The notes under the pieces: model-generated
What the model was told of the DNA's origin: nothing
What the model saw: the letters and a program-made list of their open reading frames with translations, nothing else
Database searches by the model: none
Program-made: the position numbers and the translations under genes
Source of the DNA: Neofusicoccum parvum
Taxonomy: Eukaryota; Ascomycota; Dothideomycetes; Botryosphaeriales; Botryosphaeriaceae
Direction: 5' to 3'
Length of the DNA: 64,000 nucleotides
NCBI GenBank assembly: GCA_020912385.1
Contig: CP087216.1
Location: 1,612,001-1,676,000, forward strand
Shown here: in pieces, positions 1 to 10,844 of the stretch
Position numbering within the stretch: the first letter of the stretch is position 1
Layout: each line of letters begins with the position of its first letter

Positions 1-74
1 AGCAGGCTCGACACTTCCTCTATACTATCGCATTGACCTTCGCAGCACTCATTGACGGCCAAAGGATCAACACG

Positions 75-1170
75 ATGGCGCTGTCTCTCGAATCGTTCCA
101 GGCAATCCCCACGTCGTATGCGACCTGCTCCATCGGCTGCAAACCGGAGCATACCCTCCCGAAGAAGCTCGATGCCATCTGCGCAGCGGGTTTCCAAGCA
201 ATTGAGCTCTCAATGCCCGACATACTAGCCTTCGCAACCATGTTCCTGAAGAAAGAGGTCGGTCTGAAGGACTGGGAAGACCTCTGCACCGCAGCGAGGA
301 CGATCAAGGCTCAGACCGACGCGAAGGGTCTGAAGATCCTCATGCTCCAGCCATTTGCGAACTTTGAGGGTTGGACTGAGGGGTCCGCCGAAAGGAAGGA
401 TGCCTTTGACAGGGCCAGAGGCTGGGTCAGGATCATGGAAGCATGCGAATGCGACATACTACAGGTGAACCAGTGGCCCGGCACTCTAATATTGCGATCA
501 ATGCTAACTATCCCAGGTCGGGTCGTCCGATACTCCGGAAACTAAAATCGGCCATGACCGTGACCGCTTTGTCTCGGACCTCCGCGAACTCGCCGACATC
601 CTGGCCGAGAAAAACCTCCGAGTCGCATATGAGAATTGGTGCTGGTCCACACATGCTCCGGATTGGAAGGACGTTTGGGATATCGTCAAGAAGGTGGACA
701 GACCAAATGTTGGCCTCTGTTTGGACACTTTTCAGACCGCGGGTGGAGAGTGGGCCGATCCCACCACCGAGTCAGGCTTGCTCGAAGGGGCATCGAAGAA
801 CGAGCTAGAGAAGAGGTTCTACAAGAGCTTGGATGAGCTGAGCAAAACCGTGCCGAAAGACAAGATCTACCTCTTGCAGATCTCGGATGCCTATAAGCTA
901 AAGCAGCCTTTGAGCAAAGACGTCGATGAAGGAGGCACCCGCCCAAGAGGTCGCTGGAGCCATGATTTCAGACCATTGCCATTCGATGGTGGGTATCTTC
1001 CTGTTGCCGAAGTGACCCAGGCTATCTTGAAAACGGGATTCCGGAGCTGGTTCTCCTACGAGGCGTTCGACGGTGGCCCCGAAGGTAAGGGACGGGACTA
1101 TGACCTGCACGAGTACGCGAGGAAAGCAATGGATTCCCACAAGAAGCTCCTGCAGGCATGCGTCGAGTGA
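75..1170 (+). CDS. Sugar phosphate isomerase/epimerase-like TIM-barrel protein (3-dehydroshikimate dehydratase-like)
   Basis: Two exons, 75-464 and 517-1170, with a 52-nt GT-AG intron carrying a consensus branch site (GCTAAC) close to the acceptor; the product is 347 aa. The frame is open upstream but holds no earlier ATG, so the ATG at 75 is taken as start. The protein has the xylose-isomerase-like TIM-barrel pattern: an N-terminal TSYATCSIG strand, the GFQAIELS strand and helix, a central VAYENWCW segment, GLCLDTFQ and a late WFSYEAFDGG, which supply the acidic and His metal ligands usual in this superfamily. Fungal members of this subgroup are commonly annotated as 3-dehydroshikimate dehydratase or inosose dehydratase-like, but the substrate cannot be read from sequence. 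No quinate-pathway neighbour is present, so a quinate role is not supported by context. Confidence 0.82.
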
Positions 1171-1902
1171 ATCCCAAATGCAAGTGCCCGTATAGTTTAG
1201 TGCTTGTGGTATATTATGAAATAATGACATGCTCCTTTAAACCTATCCCTGGCCGGGAACATGGCATGTCGAGGCTTGCGAATTTGTGTACTGCGGATGC
1301 TAACCACGCTCCGATCAACATGTCTTCCAGTCTCATATCTTCTCAGATTTCCTCAATTTATCTTATACCTTTACTTCATTCCGAGTTTTGCTACATTTCT
1401 ATATTTCAGGTTGCTTCGGCCTCTCTACTTGTGGGCTTGTGAACACCCTCTTAGCCTCGTCGTATTGTTTCGTGCTACAGCCACGGCGATATTACGCGCT
1501 TTTGTATGGAGTTGAAAGATCCGTCCGGAGAGGAATGCATATTTCGCACTGTACTGCACAGTCGGGTCTAGAGCTTCAACTATGGAGGCTGAAGTATCTG
1601 TAAGCTTGCCATGATATCAACATATCTCATCCCTAGGCACTACAAACGGAGAAACGAGCCTCGGGCCGTTTACTCCTCCGAGAAGCGCACCCACGTCATT
1701 GGTCATCCATACGGTTCATACGCTTTCTGTCTACAACCTTCTCACCTTCAGCACCCCCCGGCACTCTTGCAGCAAGACACTGCGACAGAAACTCCAAGGG
1801 CGGGCTCGAGCGAGGTGCGATGCCAGCCAAATCGACCACGCATCCGATCCGCTCATTGACGCCTAGCGGCCTAATGCGTCCGGGTGAGGCGCATCTGCCG
1901 AC
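1171..1902. other. Intergenic, no gene seen
   Basis: This is the 3' flank of the isomerase-like gene and the upstream flank of the helicase-like gene. Short open frames exist but none has a recognisable domain or splice structure. Confidence 0.5.
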
Positions 1903-2786
1903 ATGACGATCTGCAGCTTGCCACCCAGCTTCATTCAGCAGTTTTCTGCCCTTGAATTCCAGGTCGATGCCGCTGTTCTGTACGGACGACCGATATCATG
2001 TAAGCACGTCTCAAAGTCCCTCAAATCACTTCCGCTCTGTCCCAGCTCCTCACTAAACTTCCTCAGTACAAGAAGAACAAGACATCCGCGAACAAATCCT
2101 CGATGAGCTGGACCAAATATACTACACGGTGTGCAATAGCGAACACTTGTTGCCTGAGGAGGTTCGTGTCACGAGCACATACCTGGAGAAGATTCTTAAG
2201 TCAGATGGTACGGTGAGCTTCGCGCTGAAGTCTTGGTGGAAGCTCGAAGCCGCGGCATTCGAGCCTCTCCCGACTGTTGGCAGTTGTACCGGCGTGTCAA
2301 GGACACTGTGGATACATTCCGTCGGCCTCCTCCTTCTGAAGCTAGCAAGGCTAGGTGGTGAAGAAGCGGCCATTGTTCAGGCAGAAAATGCAGGGTTCTC
2401 CGCAAAGTTTTCAGGACAGCTATGGCTGACCATCCCGGGAGTGGTGAGGTTCAATATGTCACAAGCAGGGATCTCCGAGGAATTTACAGAGCTTCAGCAA
2501 GTCTTTTGTCGGTAAGGACAGAATTCACAAAGTTGACTGGAGAGCCGCTAATAGTGTTCCTCGTCTAGCCATAGGATCGCGAACCGAGACTTCATCGTGT
2601 CTACCGGATCACCTGCTGGAAAAGCTTCCGCTGTCTGCCTCGCCGCCAGCCTGATAGCTATGGAAGCCCTCGCACAAGCCCCGATCCTCGTGGATCACGT
2701 TGATACGGATAGATATAGCACCAACAGACACATAGCCATTCTTCGAAGCCCGATCGTCATCATCATTTGTCCCAACCGCGAATTAG

Positions 2787-2791
2787 CTATC
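2787..2791. repeat. Target site duplication, left copy (CTATC)
   Basis: Five bases directly before the TG end of the LTR, identical to the five bases directly after its CA end. Confidence 0.88.
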
Positions 2792-3258
2792 TGTAACGGC
2801 GGGCCTCTGCCTCTAAGGATCCAAACACCAAAGAGGGTGGTAAGCCGTGTAGGGTTTACCTTGAGTGGGTACAAGAGAGGGAGTGAGAACAAGTATAGAC
2901 GAATACACGTATCTGAGCACTGCGTGCGAAGGCCGTGCTACTAATCAACGGTGTAGATTGATTATCGAAGTTGACCACGAAGGGTCAAATACTAGCTAGA
3001 GAGTGAAGCTATATATATACTATAGGAAAGTGTATACAATCTAGTGGTGCCGTCTCTTAAGGGCACCGCTGAGCGTGCCGTTACTTGAGGGCACAAGTTG
3101 GCGTGCCGTTTATTGAGGGCACAGGTGGGTCGCACGTGATACCTCACGTGGTAGTGTCTGTGGTCTCGTGACCCCCGGCTCCGCAAGACTTCCGACTTCT
3201 CGTTGTTCCGTCGGAGTTGATCCGTAATTCTCTGACCTGAGAAGGCTGTGCCGTAACA
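2792..3258. mobile_element. Solo LTR of an LTR retrotransposon (467 bp)
   Basis: The element begins TGTAACGGC and ends GCCGTAACA, so it has TG...CA ends that are imperfect inverted repeats. It is flanked on both sides by CTATC. It lies inside a coding exon of the helicase-like gene, and its exact removal restores the reading frame. It has no coding capacity. A TATA-like run (CTATATATATACTATA) sits near 3009-3024 and a set of short palindromic repeats follows, as expected of an LTR promoter region. The size, termini and 5-bp duplication fit LTR-LTR recombination of a Copia or Gypsy element; which superfamily cannot be told without internal sequence. Orientation relative to the parent element is unknown. 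Confidence 0.88.
3047..3122. repeat. Three spaced palindromic repeats inside the LTR
   Basis: Three 20-nt units of the form GTGCCGT-N-GAGGGCAC start at 3047, 3075 and 3103, exactly 28 nt apart. Each has complementary ends (GTGCC/GGCAC). They lie just downstream of the TATA-like run and could be regulator-binding sites or RNA hairpins of the LTR; the role is inference. Confidence 0.7.
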
Positions 3259-3263
3259 CTATC
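3259..3263. repeat. Target site duplication, right copy (CTATC)
   Basis: Five bases directly after the LTR. The helicase-like reading frame resumes at the next base. Confidence 0.88.
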
Positions 3264-4270
3264 ATGAACTTCGATTTCATCCAGAAGCTATGCTATCAAA
3301 CGCGCGCCATCCCACGGATCACCGTTGGTGGAGAGCCTGTCGAAGATCAGCTTGAAAGCTTGGAGAGCGGATGTGACATCTTAGTGGCAACTCCGGGGAG
3401 GTTGGCTGCTCTGAGTAAGGTGCATCTGTTCCGTAAAGTCAGCCTTACGGTGCTTGATGAGGTATCAAAACTGATGGAGGGTGGCTTCTCGTCTGCCATG
3501 TATAGCTTATGGGTGAATGGTAATTTTGATTAGCATACAGCAATCAAAGAGGGACGCTGATTGTAATTTTAGGTGTGTTTCGGATCTGCACGAGATTCAT
3601 TGCTGTGGCAGATCGAATTCCGGAGGACAGCGAACAGGCACTAAACGCTTTCTTGAACGTCAAAGAACGCCATGGATTACTAACGCCCCATCGTCTGAAC
3701 TTCACTGTCCGTGAAGAAGAGCCTGTAAGAGGGCTAGTGTATCATCACTTCAAGAGCTTGAGGGGCGCAAATATTGCAAGCGATATTAGAGACATCATTG
3801 GCACATGTCCAAACAAGAGGCTCATTTTCGCAAACACAAAATGGCAGGTCAGAAACCTTGCAGGCGCACTCACGGATGTTCCCGGAGTGGCTGGACGGCA
3901 CAGTGACCTGGAACAAGAAGAAAGAGAAAGAGTCCTGGACGAATTCGAGGTGGGCACTGTGCACACACTCATCACAACTCCGAGCATGGCCGATGGTGTC
4001 AATGTGCGGGGTGTCAGTGAAATCTGGCATACCGAACTTCCTAAAGCCGCATATTCTGACGTCTTTGATCAGTACATCCGCCGGAATGACCGCTTCGATC
4101 ACTCACTTCAACTAGCGTTCTCCCTTGCCTATTACGACTGGGATGATACCTCATTCTTTCAACGTCTTTCAGAATATCTCGTGGAGATCGGACAACGCTC
4201 CTCGGTCATGGGGACCGTCCAGGCCTTCAGAAGAAACGAGTTTCTATCCCCAATCATCCCGAGAAGTTAA

Positions 4271-5765
4271 GCATCTGGTTGAGTGCTATATCTTCTTTGC
4301 TGAGATGAATATGATGGCTTAGGGTTATATGCTGTGGCTAGTGGGAATCAAGAGTAACCGAAATGAGGAAAACGAGCTAAAAAGGAATAACGAAGAGGCA
4401 GTGTTGTTCATGGCTTAGACTTTACCTCATCCAATGTTATATGATGAAGTTCTTCAAAGATATGTGGCTTTCGGGGGGGGGTTTGAGGCACCCTTGGGCT
4501 TTCCGGAAGAGGATCTGTAAAGTAGGCCGAAGCCATGCAGGAAAGCGCTTAACCTCCATATAGAGAATTTCGTGTGCGGTGTTCCTGTTTCGGACGGACG
4601 GTGTGATTCATAGTAGGATCTGTGCCACGGGACGTATCCACATTGCTGCCTAAAGGCTGGATGGTGCTCCGCATCCACGAATAGAGCTCACATTATGCGT
4701 CAGAGAGGTCTTTAAAACCTTTCCTTGATTTGGTGATAGTTGTGATTAGGCTGGTACTTCCTAACAGGCATCCCGGAGACCTTCACGGCAGACCTCCAGC
4801 CACAATATGGATATTTTTCGGCCACAGGCAAGTTGCCGGCGGTGGTGGAGGGGGAGGGGATGGCGGGGAGGAGGATGATGAGTGGGAGCCGGCGCCGGTG
4901 TTCGAATTGAAGGAGGATAGGCGGCTGCGTTGTGGGGGGTGGAGGAGGTATCGGCTGATGGAGGAGCGGTTGGCGCTGCTGGCGAGAAAAATGGTGTTGG
5001 GGATCACAGACGAGTCCACGAGCGAGCCGGGATTGGTCGTGTCCTGGTAGATGTAGTCGGTAAGCGCGGGTGTACAGTATCAGCCCGCCAGATTCCGACT
5101 AGTGTGAGCGTAAGTGCGCAATTAGAACCTAGAATGAAGTTTCTGGAAAAAGTCCAAGAAGGTAGGACGAGTTCGAGGCACACACCGGGCGTGTGACCAC
5201 AAAAAAAGGCGCCTTCCATGGCCCTTTTCTACGAGACTGCACATTAAGCCTCTCCTCCGAACGCGTCAAGCTCGACTTGGGCGCTAGTACGAGCGTGCAG
5301 ATGCCTCTAGATCCACCCTAGAACCGGCGGGTCAGGCCCAGCTTGTAGTTTTGCTCTTTTTGGGGCTGCTCCATGTGCCACTGCAGGATGGTGGTTGACT
5401 GCTGTCTCCTGTCGATGAGCAGTGACGTCACTGGCTGGCAGCAGATCCGGGGCCCCGCTTCTGGTTGCGGGCAGCTGCCGAGGCGGGAGGGAGCGCCGCA
5501 TCCAACCTCACTCCGCTTCCTCCAACGTCGAGTCTGTCCCTGGCCCGTCGCTGCGGACTCCCCCAGCACGGCGACACTTTTTACCCTTTTAGGTATCTGC
5601 AGCCATCCGAGCATTATTGCGTGCTTCGCAACCCTGCCTGCAGCAGCCCCACTCCTGCAAGATCAAACCCAGCAGGGAGCCAATCGAAGGATACACCCGT
5701 GCCGTACGCGATTACTGATACCCGCCCACGACCGCACGCCGGCTGATCCTCGCACCTGTAGCGTC
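4271..5765. other. Intergenic, no convincing gene
   Basis: The region holds a G-run near 4472-4480 and a Gly/Asp/Glu-rich open frame at about 4830-5050 on the plus strand. I recognise no domain and see no supporting splice structure. The last few hundred bases are presumably the promoter and leader of the GST-kappa gene. Confidence 0.4.
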
Positions 5766-6654
5766 ATGGCGAAGCCTAAGATCAAGCTCTATGTCGACGT
5801 CGTTTCGCCGTTCGCCTATTTTGCTTTCTACGCGTTGGAGGTATGAATCCTGCAGTGCTTCCCTGCACATACGAACTCTCCATCCACATGTTATCCCATC
5901 AGCTGACCAATCCCGCAGAACTTCCCCGTCTTCAAGCAATGCGAGATATCCTACGTCCCCGTCTTCCTGGGCGGCATAATGAAAGCCTGCAACAACACCG
6001 CGCCCATCCAGATCAAGAGTGCGTTTACCTAAATCCCCAGTGCCTAACCCCCCAAACCAGCCTTACTCTTCACTGATCCACGTGCGCGCAGACAAAGACA
6101 AGTGGATCAACACCGAGCGCCTCCGCTGGGCGCGCGCCTTCTCCATCCCCGTGCTCGCCACCTCGCCGCCGGGCTTCCCGCCCAACACCATCGCCGCCCA
6201 GCGCGCGCTGACGGCGCTGCAGCTCGCGCGCCCGGCCGCCCTGCCCGCCGCCCTCGCCGCCATGTACGACGCCTTCTGGGTGCGCGGCGAGCCCATCACC
6301 GACGCCGCCGTGATCGGCCGCGCCGTGGCGAGCGCGCTGGGCGAGGACGCGGGCGCCGCCGCCGCCGTCGTCGAGAGGAGCGCGGCCAAGGAGGTCAAGG
6401 AGCTGCTGGCGGCGCGCACCGGCGAGGCGGTCGAGGTGGACGGGGCGTTTGGGATGCCGTGGTTCGTTGGTGAGTGCTTCCCTCCCCGGCCGGCGGCTTT
6501 GGAGGGTTTGCTGGTTGACTTTTGGAATGCATGCGCAGCTACCAACGCCGAGGGCGAGACGGAATGCTTCTGGGGGTTCGATCACTTGGGTCAGGTTACG
6601 GATCATCTGGGCCTGGAGCGACCGACTGCTGGGGGGTGGAAGGCCATGTTGTAG
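5766..6654 (+). CDS. Kappa-class glutathione S-transferase / DsbA-like thioredoxin-fold protein
   Basis: Four exons: 5766-5840, 5919-6018, 6092-6469 and 6539-6654, all with GT-AG introns and matching phases, giving 222 aa, close to the usual GST-kappa length of about 226. The N-terminus DVVSPFAYFAFYALE is the hallmark of the 2-hydroxychromene-2-carboxylate isomerase/GST-kappa family, with the catalytic Ser at residue 14. The middle has NKDKWIN followed by an Ala-rich helical insert, and the C-terminal thioredoxin half carries GAFGMPWFV with the cis-Pro and ends in an FWGFDHLGQV segment typical of the family. Family members conjugate glutathione or isomerise small aromatics in mitochondria or peroxisomes; the substrate is unknown. 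Exon 3 is strikingly GC-rich, which creates long spurious open frames on both strands. Confidence 0.88.
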
Positions 6655-7216
6655 ATGCAACGCCGGGTAGAAGACGGCCAAAGACACTCGAGGTCCAACC
6701 CACTCTTCAAGAAGTTCTGACTCTTGTGGCGGCTCAATACCAAACACGGAGGAATGAGATGATCGGGGTATTCTGCGTAGCTCTGCAGAGGTATATGATT
6801 CTCTTAGTAAGATCTGATAACCTGCCCGGTTCGTTCTTCTCGAGCAGAGGTAGCCGAGAGGAAGGAAAAGAGCAAATCCCATCGCCATCGCGCCACGCTC
6901 GAAATGAAAAAAAGGCCCGTGCTGCTATGCTAGGAGCCATGACCCGCCGAGAGGAATGAAAACCTATAAGAGACCAATTAAGGAAATCCCGGGGTGATAG
7001 AACGCCAAAAGCCATGCAGAAATTGGATCCCATCCCGTCCCTAACCCGCTGTGCATGACCATCGTGAATCGTGAGGAGAAAGGGAGGAGATCCCTAGGGC
7101 CAGCGTGGCCACCATAATCTATCATTCTGAGTTTGCATGTTTGGTTTTGCAATGGGAGACAAGAAACCGCCGACAGGAAATCAAAGAAAGCAATGAAAAT
7201 GTGAAACAAGCCGAAA
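6655..7216. other. Convergent 3' flanks
   Basis: Space between the ends of the GST-kappa gene (plus) and the RING gene (minus). It presumably holds both 3' UTRs; no gene is seen. Confidence 0.5.
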
Positions 7217-10200
7217 TCAATAGTGGACGTTGCTACCACCGGCAGTAATGCCGTCAGAACCAACCGAGACGCCCCGTTCATGGCCAAAAGGAGAGACCCC
7301 GGGAGTGGACCCGCTTCGGGCACGGATGAAGCTGGGACTCGTTTGTTGTGGTGGAACGAATGCACCAGGAGGAGCACCGACGTTACGGTTGCTCCTTCGA
7401 CGGCCGAGAGTAGGCTGGGGGTTGGGTAGCTGCGGCGGCATGATTGGCTGGGGTAGAGAATTGGCAGAGCTGGATGACCCCAACGACTGTGCGCTGCTGA
7501 CGCTATACTGGCTCCGGACACTCCCGGTATTTGAAGCATTGCTGCCTTCACTAGGAGGTGGCGGCTGCCTCCGTCCGGCCGCGAAAGGATTGGTACCACC
7601 GCCTTGAAGAGCCTGTTGCCTGCTGATAACGAGTTCGCGCGCTCGGCTGAGGCGCTCCTCTTCTGTGAGTCTAGAGCGCTGCGAGCCGTTGGATCCAACA
7701 CTCGAAGTCGAAGCATTAGACTGATGCATGACGGTTGGATTGTTTGCTCTCAAAGCTCTCGTGGAGGGTTGGTTGGAGAGGCGGTTGTGAGAAGGCTGCG
7801 GGCGGAGGTTGACACGAGAGTTCTGCTGCCTTACATGCTGAGCAGGAACAGTGCCGTCTCTCACGCTGGTTTGAGAGGGCTGTTGACGAAGCCCACGTTG
7901 CGAGTTGCGAGGTCGAAGAGTAGCAGTGGATGACTGTTCTCGGAGCCGCTGGACTGACTGCCTAGGTCTCACAGGACTCAATGGCACAAACGGGTTCCAT
8001 GGGTTACGGTTTTGCTGTGCTTGGAAACGGGCAGCAAAGTTGAGACCTGGCGAGATTGGGCCTTGGTATGCGCCAGAATTGCGCCTACTATTCGATGATG
8101 GCGTGCGGTTGTTCGTGCGGCGGTCCCCATCAATTTCGTCTGTCCAGTCCTGGGCTCCCGGTCCTTGAAGAGCCTCCGGAGAGCTCTGCAAATCGCTAGT
8201 GATTGTGACACTACTTGCACCCGACGAAGAAGCACGGCGAGGACCGTTGCCAGACATGTCAGTTCCAGAGTTGGAAATCTGGCTCATCGAGCTTTGGTTC
8301 CGATCTGACCGCGGAGACATGGGGGCAGATGGTCCGCTCACTGCATTCAGGTTTATGGGAGTTCGAAGTCTGGAAGGCCCGTTCGACGGCGGAGAGAAAG
8401 GAGGCAAGTGACCGTTGGAGAGAGGAGAGAACTGAGGATTAGGAGCAAGAGGTGGCGGGGCAGCCCGGTTCCGGTTCTGTGTGCGGGGCCGGGCAACCGG
8501 AGTAGTAGCTCTCAGCTGTTCTAAATGGTCCAAGAATGCTTCGGGGCGTTGTATATTAAGATCCCGCAAATCCGCCATGTGTTGAGCGAAAGCCCAGCTG
8601 ATACGTGGATCATACTCTTGCCGCTGAGCACGGAGGCGTGGCCGGCGACGTGCTCCAGGCGCTGCTGTGTCATCCGAGTTCTCGTCCGTATCATTCTCAC
8701 CCGAGTTCCCCGCAGAAAAACCGCTGCTGGAAGGCCGAGAGTTGTTTGATATGATGCTGTTGCGAAGCCGCAGCCTGGAATTGCGAGGCCTTACTGCAGG
8801 TGACCTCATACTGGAGTCTCCATCCCGGTCAACGTCGGAGTCGTCGTCGTCCGCCTCTCCGTCCTCGTAGTTGGTGCCTGAAACAGCCGATAGCACAGAA
8901 CTGCGCCGACGTAGGCCCCGGGAGCCATCAGGGAATCGGGGATTGCCCACGCGGGACGGCGGCCGGATCGCCACATTCGGTCTATCTGCAGTAGGTGTCA
9001 GAGAACCACCGAATCGAGATCGTTCAACGGAATTCGCAGTCGGCTCCCACCCAACGGTCGTCCTTCCTCCATCGCTGTCATCGTCTTCATCCATTTCGTC
9101 TTCATCGCCATCGTGTCCTAGTGGAGACCAACCAGCGTCACGTAGCAGGGCCTGTGTGTCTTCTTCGTCAAGGTCCTGGTCGATGGAAGCGTCCTCCGCC
9201 GACGACGAAGGGGCTACGGGACGCCGGCGGAAATTAGGCTGGAACTGAGCTCGGTACTGCTGCTGTAGGCGTCTCCTTCCTGGTAAGACAGGTCCTTCGT
9301 CATCGTTGTCTTCATCCTCATCTAGCTGCTGAGATGCGCTGGAAGAAGATTCGGACTCAACCACACGGCGTACCCGGCGTGCACGCGGGTTAGTCGGTGG
9401 AGTCGGGGTCTGATCCTCGGTTGAGCTGCTCCCCTGAGCCTCAAGCTCTGGCTCACCATCATCGATGAAGTCGTTCATAGAAGAATCGCCGTCCTCCTCA
9501 TCTTCGTCCTCTTCCTCAATGTTCCCCATCTCCGTGTCTTCTGTCATCATGTCGGAGACCAAGCTGGCGCTATACGACCGTCGCCTGCTGCCTGCTGCAC
9601 TGTGAGCAGCCGGGCGACGGCGCGGACCAAGGCCAAAAGGTTGCTGTGGCCTAGCTAGCGCTTCATTGGCCAGCCACCTCCTGACGGCGTACGAATGGTC
9701 GTCGTCGAATCCGCCCGCCCAGCCGTCTAGTCCGTCGTCGTAGCCGTCAAAATCAAGATCGGCTTCGTTATCATCAAGTTCAAGGTCGCCGTCCAGGTCT
9801 TCGCCAGACATGTCATGCTCGGAGGTTTCGTCCATGTCGCTGAAGCCGCCAAAGCTGTTTCCCCACGTCAAAGTGCCGTTGTCGTCAAACTGAAGGCCGC
9901 ACTGGGCACATTCGCCGTCCTCAAGCTCCCATGCACACATCGGGCAGCGGTCGACGCCGTCTTCCTCGTCACGGATCGCGCGTAGTCCGGGCTCGGCCCG
10001 CACACGGAAGCAGCCTTTGAACAGGCCGCCAGTGCGCACATCATCGCTGTTCTTGTCCTGTAGCACGATATCGGCCTCTTCCTTCTGCCACTGTTTGTGG
10101 AGGTCCTGGGTTTCGCCGGAGGGAAGAAGCTCAGCACGGTTTATGAAAATTGACGTCATTTCGCGGATCTGGGGTTTCTCAGTCAGCTGCGAGCGGTGTA

Positions 10201-10844
10201 CAAGGGCGATGGGCAGTTACGAGATATGCAGGAGCTGGTGGTTGAACCACCAGGGCTCTGCAGTCCGGACATGTCTTCCGAGACCTGTTGTTGACGAACC
10301 ACGTGCATAGACACTGCGAGCGGGGTTAGCGATGGCTGCGAGACAGGGTGGTGGTTTTATTCCCTTACGCTGTAGCAGTAGGTGTGGCCGCACGAGATGA
10401 CATAAGGCTCGTAGAGGAGTCTATCGCAGATCTTGCAGGTCACGAGCGAGCGCAGGCTGTCGAGGTCGGATCGGAAGACTTTGAGCAACTGCGGGCAGAG
10501 GTCAGCAATGCCGGCGGGCGGGGACTGGCGGTCGGAGGAGGTACCTCTTCGTTCTTGTCGGGCTTGGGTTGGTCGTCGGGCTTCTTGAGCTGTTTGGCCT
10601 TCAGGCTGTCCTTGCTGGAGGTCCTGGTAGCTCGGTCGTTATCTTGGAGCTTGGCCGGCGGGCGGGCAGGCGTGGCGCTCTTTGCGCCTTTCGCGGCATG
10701 TTGGGCAGCGGGCTTCTGGGGTGCCATGTCGTGCGGGTTGCGCGCGGATGAAGCAGAGGTGACGGAGGCCGTGGATGCAGAGTCATTAGGCGTCTTCTGG
10801 CGCGTGGTGCGCGACGAGGCGGGGAAGTGCTCGTTTGGATCCAT
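7217..10844 (-). CDS. RING-finger protein with long acidic, disordered tail (putative E3 ubiquitin ligase)
   Basis: Four exons on the minus strand (10844-10545, 10488-10369, 10313-10221, 10168-7217) give 1154 aa; every join is in phase. A C3HC4 RING spans exons 2-3, with ligands at C118, C121, C133, H135, C138, C141, C155 and C158 (motifs TCKIC, SCGHTYC, CPDC). A second Cys cluster, CPMC...CAQC at about 246-261, looks like a zinc ribbon. The N-terminal 100 residues and the last 800 or so are low complexity, the latter rich in Ser, Asn, Arg and acidic runs, so most of the protein is probably disordered. RING proteins of this type recruit an E2 and ubiquitylate partners; the substrate is unknown. 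Orthologous-looking proteins occur in other filamentous fungi, but I cannot assign a named gene. Confidence 0.85.

Larger units (their letters stand above)
1903..4270 (+). pseudogene. DEAD-box RNA helicase-like gene, interrupted by a solo LTR
   Basis: Exons read as 1903-1999, 2067-2511, 2569-2791, then an inserted LTR, then 3264-3519 and 3573-4270. Every join keeps one reading frame. Leaving out the LTR and one copy of the target duplication gives 572 codons with no stop, so disruption looks recent. DEAD-box order is visible: a Q/motif-I region (STGSPAGKAS), motif Ia (CPNRELAI), a GG segment, motif Ib (ATPGRL), motif II (VLDEVSKLM), then a helicase C-domain (FANTKWQVRNL, a TTPSMADGVNV motif-V equivalent, and YIRRNDRF at motif VI). 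Several catalytic motifs are degenerate: GKT is GKA, DEAD is DEVS, no SAT motif is clear and HRIGRTGR is lost. It was therefore probably already a diverged helicase-like protein before insertion. A remaining function for either fragment cannot be excluded. Confidence 0.75.

Noticed and set aside
3047..3122. CRISPR-like array
   Set aside because: Only three units with 8-nt spacers, inside a eukaryotic LTR; not a CRISPR array.
2792..3258. The 467-bp insert as an ordinary intron
   Set aside because: It has TG...CA ends and a 5-bp duplication. A GT donor at its left edge could join a downstream AG, but the phases do not match.
6070..6888. 272-codon minus-strand frame over the GST-kappa gene
   Set aside because: Antisense to GC-rich exons of a recognised gene; composition only.
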